This document shows, piece by piece, positions 54,240-63,320 of a DNA stretch of 64,000 nt. Numbering within the stretch: the stretch's first letter is position 1; each line of letters starts with the position of its first letter. The notes below the pieces were generated by a model. The model was not told where the DNA came from. It ran no database searches and saw nothing but the letters and a program-made list of their open reading frames with translations. Made by a program: the position numbers and the translations under genes. The stretch spans positions 1-64,000 of the forward strand of contig OY762943.1 of the NCBI GenBank assembly GCA_963667145.1, given 5' to 3'. This DNA comes from G963667145 sp963667145 (GTDB lineage: Bacteria; Cloacimonadota; Cloacimonadia; G963667145).

Positions 54240-54826
54240 ATGCTTCCTTTTGTGGAAGGAATTTTATCGGTGGCTCTGGGCAGATAGTTGCAGGCAAAAC
54301 GGAGAGATTTTGCTAAGGCTTTGAAACACGCTTCCAATTTGTGATGGTCGCTACGACCGTAAGGCATTCTGATTACAAGATTTGCAGGAATATTTTGTGC
54401 AAAACTCTCAAAAAAGTCAGGCATCAAGTCCAAATCGAGTTCTCCGCAGAATTGTCGCTCAAATTTGCAATCGTATTGTAAATAGGCTCGTCCGCCCAAA
54501 TCCACAGCGACCACGGCGAGAGCTTCATCCATGGGATATACGAAATATCCGCTTCTTTCGATGCCTTTTTTGTCGCCGAGAGCTTGGCAAAACGCTTGTC
54601 CCAAAACGATTCCCAAATCTTCCACAAGGTGATGTTGGTCAACGTGCAGGTCGCCTTTAGCCTTGATTTCCAAGTCGAAGAGACCGTGCTTTGCAAGACC
54701 TTCCAACATGTGGTCGAGAAATCCGATTCCAGTGCCGATTTGTGCGGTTCCTTCGCCGTCAATGTTCAAGATTATTTCGATTTCGGTCTCGTTGGTCTTT
54801 CGTGAGATAGTGGATGTTCTTGCCAT
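54236..54826 (-). CDS. hisB: Imidazoleglycerol-phosphate dehydratase
   Basis: 196 residues, monofunctional. GTGIGFLDHMLEGLAKHG, the HHLVEDLGIVLGQAF metal-binding motif and RSDHHKLEACFKALA are present. Lacks the N-terminal histidinol-phosphatase domain of enterobacterial HisB. Confidence 0.95.
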   Translation of the reverse strand: MARTSTISRKTNETEIEIILNIDGEGTAQIGTGIGFLDHMLEGLAKHGLFDLEIKAKGDLHVDQHHLVEDLGIVLGQAFCQALGDKKGIERSGYFVYPMDEALAVVAVDLGGRAYLQYDCKFERQFCGELDLDLMPDFFESFAQNIPANLVIRMPYGRSDHHKLEACFKALAKSLRFACNYLPRATDKIPSTKGSI

Positions 54827-54836
54827 TTTCGTGCCT

Positions 54837-56498
54837 CTATCCTAAGATTAAATCTGTTATTTCAGTAATGTCGCTAATGTAGTAGTCGGTTTTTGGATGC
54901 TCCATCAGGCTGATATTTGTGCAGTTAGCGTCAAGCGAAGAGAGAACATCGTCGATGGTGTCGCCGACATAAACTACCAGTTCTGCACCGCTTTTTTCTT
55001 TGATAAGGTTTATTCCGTATCCGCTTGGTTTGGATTTTTCGCCTGTGTCTTCTTGACCGATTGTCCACGAGAAAAGGTCTTTCACACCGAAAAAATCGAG
55101 GGCGTATTCTATGTCTTTGTTCGGTCTGCCAGAGAAAATAGCCAGTGGAACAGTTTCTTTTATTTTCTGCAAATCGCCAATCGGAAGAAGCCATTTTTCC
55201 GATTTCTTGTTGTCGCTATAGTATGCCTCGAATTTGTCTATAAGCTCTTGCTTGTCGATAGTGATGTTTCGTTTTTGCAGGGCGTATTCGGTCAAATCCC
55301 AATCACAATTGTAGCCACCCAACTTGCGAATTTCGTTGATTTCGTCCGTGGTGATTTCTTCGCCTGAGTAGTGAGCGACCGTGTCTTTGATGGACTTTAT
55401 ATAGGACAAATCGACGTCGATGAGTGTCCCATCCATGTCAAAAACAAGCAGTTTGTTCTCCCAGAGTTTTTTGAATTCGGTGCGGAATATTGCATTTTCT
55501 TCGGGAGTTCCCATAGAAATTCGCAAGTAGTTTTTCAGCATTGGGTTGCTTCCCTGATGACGCACCATTATCCCTTTTGAGTACAGCGAAGAAAAAACTT
55601 CTTTGCTCCAAATTCCTGTTTTTACAAGGATAAAATTGGTTTCGCTTGGCAAATATTTTATATTTAAAGAATCAAAAAAATGTTCGAGTTTGCGTTTTTC
55701 CTCTTTGACGGTAGCCAAAATGTGTTGGAAGTGGTTTTGGTCGAGCAAAGCTATTTGAGCCGCTTTTAGCGAAAAATGGTTAACTCGGAAGGGCAGTGTA
55801 ACTTTTCTCAATTGGTTCATAGTTTTTGGGTTAGCCGTGGCAAAGCCAATTCGATGTCCAGCGAGAGCGTAAGCTTTGGAAAAAGTTCTTAGGACGATAA
55901 TATTTTCGTGAGTCAAAACTAAGTCCCAAAGTTCCTCGCGGGAAAAATGTACATACGCTTCATCCAGCACCAATAGTGTGTCGGGGGCATTGGTCAAAAT
56001 TTTCTCGACTGTTTCCCTGCCAAGCATATCTCCAGTTGGATTGTTTGGATTTACGAGGATAATCATTTTAGGATTGGTTTTAGCTTTTTCCAAAAATTCC
56101 TCTGTGGGGAAATTCAAATCTTTGTCGTAGCAGACTTTGTCCGCAATTGCTCCTTTGATTTGTAGCAATAGGTAATAGACGGAAAAGGTCGGGAAAGGAA
56201 TGAGCACTCTGTCGCCCTCTGAGATAAAGGCCTCCAAGATTAGTGTGATTGCTTCGTTGGAACCGTTGCAAACCAAAAAATATTCGGGGTCAATTTTGTA
56301 ATAATCAGCTAAACTCTCGATTAAAGAATCTTCCTGAGGGTAAATGCAGGACAAGGTCGAGTCGAATTTGAGGTCTTTGAGCTTCGGTGTAGGAGGCAGA
56401 TTGACTTCGTTGAAGTCTAAGCGAATTTTGTCAATTCTATCCGAAGGTGGAGCTTGATATTGTGCGACTTTGTCCAAAATCGGTTTCGCTTTTATCAT
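54837..56498 (-). CDS. hisC: Histidinol-phosphate aminotransferase fused to HAD phosphatase
   Basis: 553 residues. Residues 1-346 are HisC: NGSNEAITLI, LVNPNNPTGD, LVLDEAYVHF, PLP lysine in FSKAYALAGHRIG and LRISMGTPEEN. Residues 348-553 form a complete HAD-type hydrolase: FDMDGTLIDVD (nucleophile and acid), IFSGRPNKD (motif II), SKPSGY (Lys, motif III) and YVGDTIDDV (motif IV). Since HisC makes histidinol phosphate and histidinol phosphatase is otherwise absent here, the HAD half may be that phosphatase. This is inference. Overlaps hisG by four bases. Confidence 0.88.
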   Translation of the reverse strand: MIKAKPILDKVAQYQAPPSDRIDKIRLDFNEVNLPPTPKLKDLKFDSTLSCIYPQEDSLIESLADYYKIDPEYFLVCNGSNEAITLILEAFISEGDRVLIPFPTFSVYYLLLQIKGAIADKVCYDKDLNFPTEEFLEKAKTNPKMIILVNPNNPTGDMLGRETVEKILTNAPDTLLVLDEAYVHFSREELWDLVLTHENIIVLRTFSKAYALAGHRIGFATANPKTMNQLRKVTLPFRVNHFSLKAAQIALLDQNHFQHILATVKEEKRKLEHFFDSLNIKYLPSETNFILVKTGIWSKEVFSSLYSKGIMVRHQGSNPMLKNYLRISMGTPEENAIFRTEFKKLWENKLLVFDMDGTLIDVDLSYIKSIKDTVAHYSGEEITTDEINEIRKLGGYNCDWDLTEYALQKRNITIDKQELIDKFEAYYSDNKKSEKWLLPIGDLQKIKETVPLAIFSGRPNKDIEYALDFFGVKDLFSWTIGQEDTGEKSKPSGYGINLIKEKSGAELVVYVGDTIDDVLSSLDANCTNISLMEHPKTDYYISDITEITDLILG

Positions 56499-57352
56499 AA
56501 GATTACCTTGCTCAAATTATATTCCAAGATGTCGCAAGCTCCCCATTTTTTCAGCTTTGGCAATAAATCGGGGACGTCTTTGGTGTCCAAAGTGATTTTT
56601 ACGGCATAGCCAGCGTCTCTTGCCAGTGGCATCACTGTAGGCGATTTGAGGCACGGAAGTCTATCGATAATCTCTTTTTTGTCGTTGGGAATGTTCATCT
56701 CTATCATCGATTTGTTTCTTCCCAAAAGAATTGCCTCAAAAAGCATTTTCATCTCCATAATCTTTTCGTGCTTCCATGGGTCGTCCAAAGCTGAATTTGA
56801 TGCCACGAAGTTGGTGGCTGATTGTACCAGAGTGCCGACTATTTTTAAGTTGTTGTCTCTTAGGGTGTTACCTGTAGAGGTGTTGTCGATAATCATATCT
56901 GCGTCTTCGGGCGGATACACTTCTGTTGCTCCGTGCACCGTCAGAAATTTGTAGTTGAAGCCTTGTTTATCCAGCCAATCGGTGGCAATCTTTTTGTATT
57001 CGGAAACTACGATGATTTCTCTATTTTTTAGCTCCTCAAGCGAATAGTTTTCTGGAATGGCAGCCACTATTTTCACGGGGTTAAGTCCCAAAGGCAAAAT
57101 GGTGGTGATTTGGTCGGAAACTTCCGATTCCATTATCCAGTCTTCGCCACTAAATCCGATGTCGTGTCTGCCAAAAGCCAAAAGGTTGGCGATATTGCGA
57201 GGTTTCATGATTTTCACGATGAGGTCGTCTTTATTTGTTGCCGGACGCAAACCTCTGCCACTGAGGGTCAGGCTAATTCCTGCTTCAGCCAGCAAATCTT
57301 TTACTTGATCAAAAATTCTTCCTTTCGGCAAAACTAAGTTTATTTTTTTCAT
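56495..57352 (-). CDS. hisG: ATP phosphoribosyltransferase, long form
   Basis: 285 residues, with the C-terminal regulatory domain (ending KKWGACDILEYNL) that binds histidine. LVLPKGRIFDQV, the FSGEDWIMESE region and the PRPP-binding ADMIIDNTSTGNTL motif are clear. First step of histidine synthesis, probably feedback-inhibited. Starts eleven bases after the MerR-like stop. Confidence 0.94.
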   Translation of the reverse strand: MKKINLVLPKGRIFDQVKDLLAEAGISLTLSGRGLRPATNKDDLIVKIMKPRNIANLLAFGRHDIGFSGEDWIMESEVSDQITTILPLGLNPVKIVAAIPENYSLEELKNREIIVVSEYKKIATDWLDKQGFNYKFLTVHGATEVYPPEDADMIIDNTSTGNTLRDNNLKIVGTLVQSATNFVASNSALDDPWKHEKIMEMKMLFEAILLGRNKSMIEMNIPNDKKEIIDRLPCLKSPTVMPLARDAGYAVKITLDTKDVPDLLPKLKKWGACDILEYNLSKVIL

Positions 57353-57362
57353 TTTCTTCCTT

Positions 57363-57689
57363 CTATTTGGCTAAAATTTCTTCTATTTCTTTGATGGTCT
57401 TTAGAATATTTTTTTTTAATGTAGCTCGCTCAAAATCGATTTTAACTTCATCTCTTTTGTCTTGGCTATTCAACACTTTTTTTGCTCCCTTGATGGTATA
57501 ACCTTGGGTGTGAAGCATATACTTGATTTTTTCAAGCAGTTTTATCTCTTTTTTGCTGTATTGACGCTTTCTTCCCGAGAGTTTACTTGGAGAGAGTTGC
57601 TTGAATTCGTTTTCCCAATATCGAACGGTGTAATCTGGCAATTTCAAAAGATTACAGACTTCTCCAATCGAATAATATGTCTTTTCCAT
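57363..57689 (-). CDS. MerR-family transcriptional regulator
   Basis: 108 residues from MEKTYYSIGEVCNLLKL; upstream in-frame codons lack a good start. The winged helix is YYSIGEVCNLLKLPDYTVRYWENEF; KRQYSKKEIKLLEKIKYML completes it, and a short dimer helix follows. No effector cysteines are seen. First gene of the his transcript. Confidence 0.85.
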   Translation of the reverse strand: MEKTYYSIGEVCNLLKLPDYTVRYWENEFKQLSPSKLSGRKRQYSKKEIKLLEKIKYMLHTQGYTIKGAKKVLNSQDKRDEVKIDFERATLKKNILKTIKEIEEILAK

Positions 57690-57749
57690 ACTACGGTGAA
57701 CGAAACAGGGAGGTACTATGTTGTAAAGTGTAAATTCCAAAATTTTTGG

Positions 57750-57779
57750 TTGACAGCACACGAAGACAAATGAGATTAA
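57750..57779 (+). promoter_or_regulatory. Candidate promoter for the FGE-LptFG operon
   Basis: TTGACA (57750-57755), 18 bases, then GATTAA (57774-57779), in the divergent gap between merR and the FGE-like gene. The -10 is imperfect. Confidence 0.3.
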
Positions 57780-57836
57780 AATTGTTTTTTATGGATTGTT
57801 TTGTTTGTCTGAAAGATTGGCGATAGAGGTTGTTTT

Positions 57837-58610
57837 ATGAAGAAAATAAGTTTTTTAATTTTTATTTTAACTTTGTGTGTTGGCTCACTTTGGAGTTTTG
57901 AGTTCGTGAGGGTAAAAGGTACTACTTTTACTAGAGGAGACAGTGAAGGAGATGATGATATAGTACCAAAGCACGAAGTTTTTGTTAGGAGTTTTTATAT
58001 TTCAAAATATGAAGTTACTCAAAAAGAATGGAATAGAGTTATGAAATATAATAATTCTCCAATCAAGGGCGATAATTATCCTGTTTGCAATGTTTCTTGG
58101 TGGGATGCTGTTACATTCTGTAATAAATTGAGTATTAAAGAGGGCTTGAAACCCTGTTATGATTTATATAAAGGTGAAATGATTAAATGTAATTATGAAG
58201 CTTCTGGTTATAGATTGCCTTCAGAGGCTGAGTGGGAGTTGGCAGCTATCGGAGGAAGTGATAAAAACCGTAAAAATTTTTCTGGAAGTGATGATATAGA
58301 AAAGGTGGCTTGGACGAATGATTCATTACCTCATCCTGTGGGAACAAAAAAAGCGAATGAACTTGGTATTTTTGATATGAGTGGTAATGTTTCTGAGTGG
58401 TGCAACGATTGGTATGATAAGAGTTATTATAAACTTGCGGTTCTCAAAAATGAAAATCCCACGGGTTCTAATTATGGGTATTATAGAGTAATTAGAGGTG
58501 GAAGCTATAAGGAATTACAGAGTTATGCAAGTCCTTCTTTTAGGAGTTTTAACAGACCTAAGAAACGTCTTGAAGCAAAAGGCTTTAGAGTTGTTAGGTC
58601 TTTTTTATAG
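57837..58610 (+). CDS. Formylglycine-generating-enzyme-family (SUMF1-like) secreted protein
   Basis: 257 residues with a signal peptide (ISFLIFILTLCVGSLWS). The FGE-sulfatase domain shows YISKYEVTQKEW, VSWWDAVTFCNKLS, GYRLPSEAEWELA, MSGNVSEWCNDW, RVIRGGSY and FRSFNRPK, ending GFRVVRS. Cysteines of the true FGE copper site are not evident, so it may be a binding or structural member. Such proteins are numerous in several diderm anaerobes. Confidence 0.85.
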   Translation: MKKISFLIFILTLCVGSLWSFEFVRVKGTTFTRGDSEGDDDIVPKHEVFVRSFYISKYEVTQKEWNRVMKYNNSPIKGDNYPVCNVSWWDAVTFCNKLSIKEGLKPCYDLYKGEMIKCNYEASGYRLPSEAEWELAAIGGSDKNRKNFSGSDDIEKVAWTNDSLPHPVGTKKANELGIFDMSGNVSEWCNDWYDKSYYKLAVLKNENPTGSNYGYYRVIRGGSYKELQSYASPSFRSFNRPKKRLEAKGFRVVRSFL

Positions 58611-58613
58611 TTG

Positions 58614-59915
58614 ATGAAAATATTAGAAAGATATTTGCTTAGAGAATCTCTCAAACCATTTATTGGTGCTTTGGGAGTTTTTACGTCGTTGTTTTTGATA
58701 GATATGATTATCAGCAAGCTGAGTCTTATCATTCAAAAGAAGCTCTCTTTCATGACAGTGGTTAGTCTGTTCGGATATAGTTTGCCTGCTATGGTGGCAC
58801 TCACTATTCCCATGGCGATACTATTCGCTTCTATTATGACTTTCGGGAAGTTGTCGATTGACAACGAATTAACAGCGATAAAATCTTGTGGTGTCAGCAT
58901 ATATCGGTTGATGAGACCGTTGTATCTTTTGGTTATTTTGTTTTCGTGTTTTATGTTGTATTTCAATCACATTGTTTTGCCCGATAGCAACTATCTTTCC
59001 AGAGATTTGCTTCTGCATATAGCGTATCGAAATCCTATCAGCAATATCAAAACGGGTGTGTTCAATAAAAATCAAAACATTTCCGATTTGGTGATTTTCG
59101 CTGGAGGCAAAGAAGACAAATATTTGTTGGATGTGCTTATTTATAACAAGGGTCAACGGGAGACTTTTCAGATAGTTAGTGCGAAATACGGTGAGATTGA
59201 TTTGGCTAATAACGGAAACGATATGGTTGCCAGACTTTATGATGGAGAAATCCACGAGAAGAGCATCAAAAATCCTGGCGATTATCGAGTTGTTAAGTTC
59301 AAAAAATTCAATTTCAATATTTTCGGTGGAGCCAATCAGGGTGACTTGCGACATACACTTGGCGATAGAGAAATGAACACCAAGATTATGTTGAACAGAA
59401 TTAAGGAGAACGAAAAAATCATTCATGTGGCGGATTCTTTGCGACAAATCCATGACGACAGATTGCAGACGATGGAGAAGGGCGAAAAGTACAATTCCGT
59501 GACCAGCCTGATGCTTCAGGAATCTAACAAAATGAAGCGTTACCAAGAGTACAACTATGCCTATTGGGTAGAAATCCACAAGAAAAACGCTTTGGCTTTT
59601 GCTTGCATCATTTTTCTCTTTTTGGGAGTTCCAGTTGGACTGATGGCCAAAACTAGCGGAGTTGGAGCGGCTTTCGGATTTAGCATGGTAGTTTTTGTGT
59701 CTTATCATTCTATGTTGCTGGGTGGAGAAGAGTTAGCCGACAGAGGGTTTATAGCTCCTTGGCTTGCTATGTGGCTCGCTAATATTGTGCTTGTGATATT
59801 GGGGACGTTCCTTACTTGGAAGTCTCGCCACGACACCAACGCTTTCGATTCGGTTAGATTTAAGGTGCGGATGTATTTCAAAAAGGTATTTAAAGCTAAA
59901 AAGGAATTGAGTTGA
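58614..59915 (+). CDS. lptF: LptF/LptG-family permease 1
   Basis: 433 residues from ATG 58614; TTG 58611 is also possible. LERYLLRESLKPFIGALG, SLPAMVALTIPMAILFASIM and SIDNELTAIKSCGVSIYRLM are family signatures. Six helices with a periplasmic beta-jellyroll between. Part of the LptB2FG pump that carries LPS-like lipid to the outer membrane. Overlaps the next gene by TTGA. F-versus-G assignment is by order only. Confidence 0.85.
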   Translation: MKILERYLLRESLKPFIGALGVFTSLFLIDMIISKLSLIIQKKLSFMTVVSLFGYSLPAMVALTIPMAILFASIMTFGKLSIDNELTAIKSCGVSIYRLMRPLYLLVILFSCFMLYFNHIVLPDSNYLSRDLLLHIAYRNPISNIKTGVFNKNQNISDLVIFAGGKEDKYLLDVLIYNKGQRETFQIVSAKYGEIDLANNGNDMVARLYDGEIHEKSIKNPGDYRVVKFKKFNFNIFGGANQGDLRHTLGDREMNTKIMLNRIKENEKIIHVADSLRQIHDDRLQTMEKGEKYNSVTSLMLQESNKMKRYQEYNYAYWVEIHKKNALAFACIIFLFLGVPVGLMAKTSGVGAAFGFSMVVFVSYHSMLLGGEELADRGFIAPWLAMWLANIVLVILGTFLTWKSRHDTNAFDSVRFKVRMYFKKVFKAKKELS

Positions 59916-61006
59916 TTAAGATTTTAGACCGCTATATATTGGGTTCTTACATCAAAAATTTTGTGTTGATTAGTTTGTCGTTTTCCGTGCTTTTTGTGGT
60001 AATCAGCATTTTTGACAGGCTTACCAGATTTCTAAAATATGGTGCTTCACTATCAGATTCTCTGGCGTATTTTATGTACAATATGCCCTATCTTTTTGTT
60101 CTTACCTCTCCAGTTGCCGTTTTGCTGTCCAGTTTGTTCCTGATGAATAAACTTTCCAAATACAACGAATCTATAGCTGTTAGAGCTTCGGGAAGAAGCA
60201 TCGTTCGGATGGTGATGCCTATTTTTATTTTCGGAATTTTTTACAGTTTTTTTGTGATGTGGATCGGAGAGTATGTTCTGCCAAAAGCTATTCAACTGCG
60301 AGAGCATACCTACATCGTCAAAATCCGTGGTGAGAAGATGGAAGACATCAAGCGGAGAGCCAACATAAATTACAAAGGCAATAACAATCTTTTTTTCAAC
60401 ATCGGGTTTTTCGATGGATATAGCAAGAAGTTGTATAATATTGACATTGTGCAGTTTGACCCCGAGACGGGCGGTTTGGTGCAGACTATTGCGTCACATT
60501 CTGCCAGATGGGATGGCGAAAAGTGGCTTTTTGACCATTGCTATGTTCGGGAATTTGAAGATGGGATGCCCACGGAAATTGAATTGTTCGAGAAAGATAA
60601 GGTCATTCCGATAGTAGATGTGAAGCCGATAGATTTTGTCAAATCTTCCAAAGATCCTTTGGCGATGAGCTATTTTGAGCTTAAGGAGTACATTGCTCGT
60701 CAGGAAAAGGTGGGAGAGAAGTGTCTGAAGGAGCGAGTTGATTTGGCCACGAAATTGGCTTTTCCTTTTGCAAATTTGATTATTCTGTTCTTCAGCGTGC
60801 CGATGGCTTCAGCTTCTGTTCGCAGTAGGACTCGAAGTGTTGTTTTTTTGGTTGGATTGGTAGTCTGTTTTGTTTTCCTTGCGGCGTTGCGTGTCAGCCA
60901 GAATTTGGGATATTCTGGAATTTTGTCGCCGTTTTTCGCTGCGTGGTCACCCAATATTCTTTTTACTATTTTGGGACTTGTATTTTCCTCCAGAGCAGAG
61001 GTTTAG
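59912..61006 (+). CDS. lptG: LptF/LptG-family permease 2
   Basis: 364 residues from TTG 59912. ILDRYILGSYIKNFVLIS, MPYLFVLTSPVAVLLSSLFL and SIAVRASGRSIVRMV match LptG. The C-terminus has LFFSVPMASASVRSRTRS and a final helix. Forms the heterodimer with the preceding gene product. The two genes and the FGE-like protein read as one unit. Confidence 0.85.
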   Translation: MIKILDRYILGSYIKNFVLISLSFSVLFVVISIFDRLTRFLKYGASLSDSLAYFMYNMPYLFVLTSPVAVLLSSLFLMNKLSKYNESIAVRASGRSIVRMVMPIFIFGIFYSFFVMWIGEYVLPKAIQLREHTYIVKIRGEKMEDIKRRANINYKGNNNLFFNIGFFDGYSKKLYNIDIVQFDPETGGLVQTIASHSARWDGEKWLFDHCYVREFEDGMPTEIELFEKDKVIPIVDVKPIDFVKSSKDPLAMSYFELKEYIARQEKVGEKCLKERVDLATKLAFPFANLIILFFSVPMASASVRSRTRSVVFLVGLVVCFVFLAALRVSQNLGYSGILSPFFAAWSPNILFTILGLVFSSRAEV

Positions 61007-61007
61007 A

Positions 61008-61922
61008 CTAAATAAATAGATTTTCCAGAATAGAATAGATTTCTTGCAGGTCTGTGCTGAGATTGATTTTTTCTCGTGCTTCCGCACTTTTTTTGATGCC
61101 CTTGGTGTATTTTGCTATGTGAGACCGCATCATGACAATGCCTTTGGTTTCGCCGTAGTGTTCGATAGATAACGTATAATGACGCTTTATAGTGTCGATT
61201 TTCTCTTGATTTGTGGGAGTTTCTGTGGAGAAAATCCAAGGATTGCCGATAGCCCCTCTTCCAATCATAACACTGTCACAAGCAGTTGCCTTTTTCATTT
61301 TTTCTATGTCATCTTTTTCAAAAATGTCACCGTTCCCGATAACTGGAATTGTGGCTTTATTTTTCAAGATTTTGATGTGCTCCCAATTGCTCATTCCAGA
61401 AAACATTTGGTTTCTCGTGCGTGGGTGCAAGATTAGAGCGTCCGCTCCAGATTTTTGCATAAGTATGCCAAAATCCAAGTAGTTGATAGTGGAGAAGCCC
61501 GAGCGGAATTTGACAATTAGAGGAACATCTTCGGGCAAGGCGAGTTTGCAGGCTTCAACGATTTTAGAAGCCAATTCTGGTGTATCCATCAGGGCTGAGC
61601 CAGCACCAGTTTTTATCACTTTTTTAACGGGGCAACCCATATTTAGGCAGAGGAAATCCATTTTTGGCAAGATGGAAATAGCTTTTTGGAAATGGGCAGG
61701 AACACTGCCGAAGAGTTGGATTCCGATTGGCGATTCGACCTCAGAGGTTTGAGCATAGGGCAAACTGGTTTTCGGATTGTAGGTTAATCCCGCAGCACTT
61801 ACCATCTCGGTGGTGAGTACATTCACACCGTTTTCTTTGGCGACAATTCTGTATGGGTAGTCCGTAAATCCCGCCAACGGAGCCAACCAAGTGGTGTTCT
61901 TACAAAGTTCGTCAATATGCAT
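61008..61922 (-). CDS. dus: tRNA-dihydrouridine synthase
   Basis: 304 residues, TIM barrel. LAPLAGFTDYPYRIVAKENG, LNMGCPVKKVIKTGAGSALM (catalytic Cys within MGCP) and VMIGRGAIGNPW are clear. Uses FMN and NADPH to reduce uridines in tRNA. Stop lies one base from the LptG stop (convergent). Confidence 0.93.
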   Translation of the reverse strand: MHIDELCKNTTWLAPLAGFTDYPYRIVAKENGVNVLTTEMVSAAGLTYNPKTSLPYAQTSEVESPIGIQLFGSVPAHFQKAISILPKMDFLCLNMGCPVKKVIKTGAGSALMDTPELASKIVEACKLALPEDVPLIVKFRSGFSTINYLDFGILMQKSGADALILHPRTRNQMFSGMSNWEHIKILKNKATIPVIGNGDIFEKDDIEKMKKATACDSVMIGRGAIGNPWIFSTETPTNQEKIDTIKRHYTLSIEHYGETKGIVMMRSHIAKYTKGIKKSAEAREKINLSTDLQEIYSILENLFI

Positions 61923-61941
61923 TTTTGTAGAGATGAAGTCG

Positions 61942-62313
61942 TTATTTTTTTTGAGATATCTTGAATGTTATAAAGAGGTATAACTCATAGATATACAAAG
62001 AGATTAGAGGCAAAATCAAGCCAACACCGAAAATCAGTATTTCTATTTTAATGTATTTGGCGACGAAATAGCAATAGAGCACCAATATCAAAAATCTGCC
62101 TCCGAATCCCAAGACAATGCTTTTTTTTATGTTTGTTGCTGGAGACAGGGCAAGCATTGTGCTGATAGCCATCGAAATTAGAAAAAATAAGCCACCGATT
62201 AAGCCCAAAAATAAGCTTAATCTAGATGGCAAAACAAGACTTGGGCAAGCGAGAACAACGCTCAGCAAACAAACTTTTCCCAGATACAGCAGATGTTTTT
62301 TATTTGATGGCAT
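61942..62313 (-). CDS. AtpI-like (ATP synthase subunit I) membrane protein
   Basis: 123 residues with four helices: KHLLYLGKVCLLSVVLACPS, SLFLGLIGGLFFLISMAIST, FGGRFLILVLYCYFVAKYIK and a final helix. The layout is that of AtpI/DUF-type proteins upstream of atpB. Here dus follows instead of atp genes. Overlaps the bactofilin gene by 14 bp. The assignment rests on topology. Confidence 0.45.
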   Translation of the reverse strand: MPSNKKHLLYLGKVCLLSVVLACPSLVLPSRLSLFLGLIGGLFFLISMAISTMLALSPATNIKKSIVLGFGGRFLILVLYCYFVAKYIKIEILIFGVGLILPLISLYIYELYLFITFKISQKK

Positions 62314-62653
62314 TCTGTCCCATGGTGCAGTTGCCGTTGAGGATTGCTCCCGGCTCTACTATCAGGGTTACAGCTTTTATATCTCCAGTGATTTTGGCAC
62401 TTTTTTTGACTTCGATAGTGTTCTTGGCGGTGATTCCACCGTTGATGATGCCAGCGATGATGCAATTGCTACAGTCCAAATTTCCGTCAATTTTCCCACT
62501 GGTGGTCACGGAGATTAGAGATTTGCAGGTGATATTTCCCACAAGGTCACCATCGACTTTTATGCCGTTTTCGCAACTTACGTCTCCAGTGATTTTCAAA
62601 TCTTTTCCGATGATAGAGGACACTTCCACTTCTCTATTTTTTTCTTTAATCAT
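62300..62653 (-). CDS. Bactofilin
   Basis: 117 residues, beta-helix polymer-forming cytoskeletal protein. SSIIGKDLKITGDVSCENG, KVDGDLVGNITCK and alternating SGKIDGNLDC, SAKITGDIKA repeats are diagnostic. Next to an M23 peptidase, the usual pairing in which bactofilin positions a cell-wall enzyme to shape the cell. Confidence 0.9.
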   Translation of the reverse strand: MIKEKNREVEVSSIIGKDLKITGDVSCENGIKVDGDLVGNITCKSLISVTTSGKIDGNLDCSNCIIAGIINGGITAKNTIEVKKSAKITGDIKAVTLIVEPGAILNGNCTMGQNAIK

Positions 62654-62657
62654 GTGC

Positions 62658-63320
62658 TTACTCTCCTTTAAAATTCTTTATAAAATCTTTTGGATTTTGG
62701 TTAATGTCGCTTTGTTGGATTTCGTAGTGCAGGTGTGGATTGGTGCTATATCCCGAATTTCCCACCGAGCCTATGGTTTGCCCTTTCTTCACAAAAGTTT
62801 CCACGTTTACGCAGATAGAGTCCAAATGAGCATAGACTGTTTTGAAGCCGTTGAGATGGTTGATAATAATGGTTTTCCCGAAATATGTATCCGCTTCAGC
62901 TTTTTCCACAACTCCCGATGCTCCCGCAAAAACGGAAGTTCCGAGTTTGCCCGCAAAATCAAGAGCTTTATGTTTCTCGTTGAAATCTCTGCTTGTTTTA
63001 TAAGGTTTGGCAACAGGCAAAAAATCGGGATAAAAATTTTCTGGTGCACTCAGTTTACTACCATTTTTTTTGTTAGCATGAGGCTCTTCGGCTATATATT
63101 TTTCTAGCGAAAGTCGCAACTTTTCTAACTTTAGATTGTTGTTTAATTTGTTGTCCTGAAGTAGATTTTGACGATAAGAGTCTAATTGTTTGGTCAAAAT
63201 CTCGATTTGGGCTTTGCTCTCATCCAATTTATTCAGAAGGAGGTAGCAAGAAATCAGGCTTCCCAAGAAAAAAATGGAAAGCAAGGAAAACAGTAAGATG
63301 CTAAAGTGCTTATTTCTCAT
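62658..63320 (-). CDS. M23-family metallopeptidase, zinc site intact
   Basis: 220 residues. An N-terminal membrane segment (FSILLFSLLSIFFLGSLISC) is followed by a short coiled coil (about 33-85) and a catalytic domain with KHKALDFAG (His, Asp) and NPHLHYEIQ (H-x-H). Predicted DD-endopeptidase of peptidoglycan, unlike the degenerate copy at 31168. Overlaps parB by 11 bp. Confidence 0.9.
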   Translation of the reverse strand: MRNKHFSILLFSLLSIFFLGSLISCYLLLNKLDESKAQIEILTKQLDSYRQNLLQDNKLNNNLKLEKLRLSLEKYIAEEPHANKKNGSKLSAPENFYPDFLPVAKPYKTSRDFNEKHKALDFAGKLGTSVFAGASGVVEKAEADTYFGKTIIINHLNGFKTVYAHLDSICVNVETFVKKGQTIGSVGNSGYSTNPHLHYEIQQSDINQNPKDFIKNFKGE

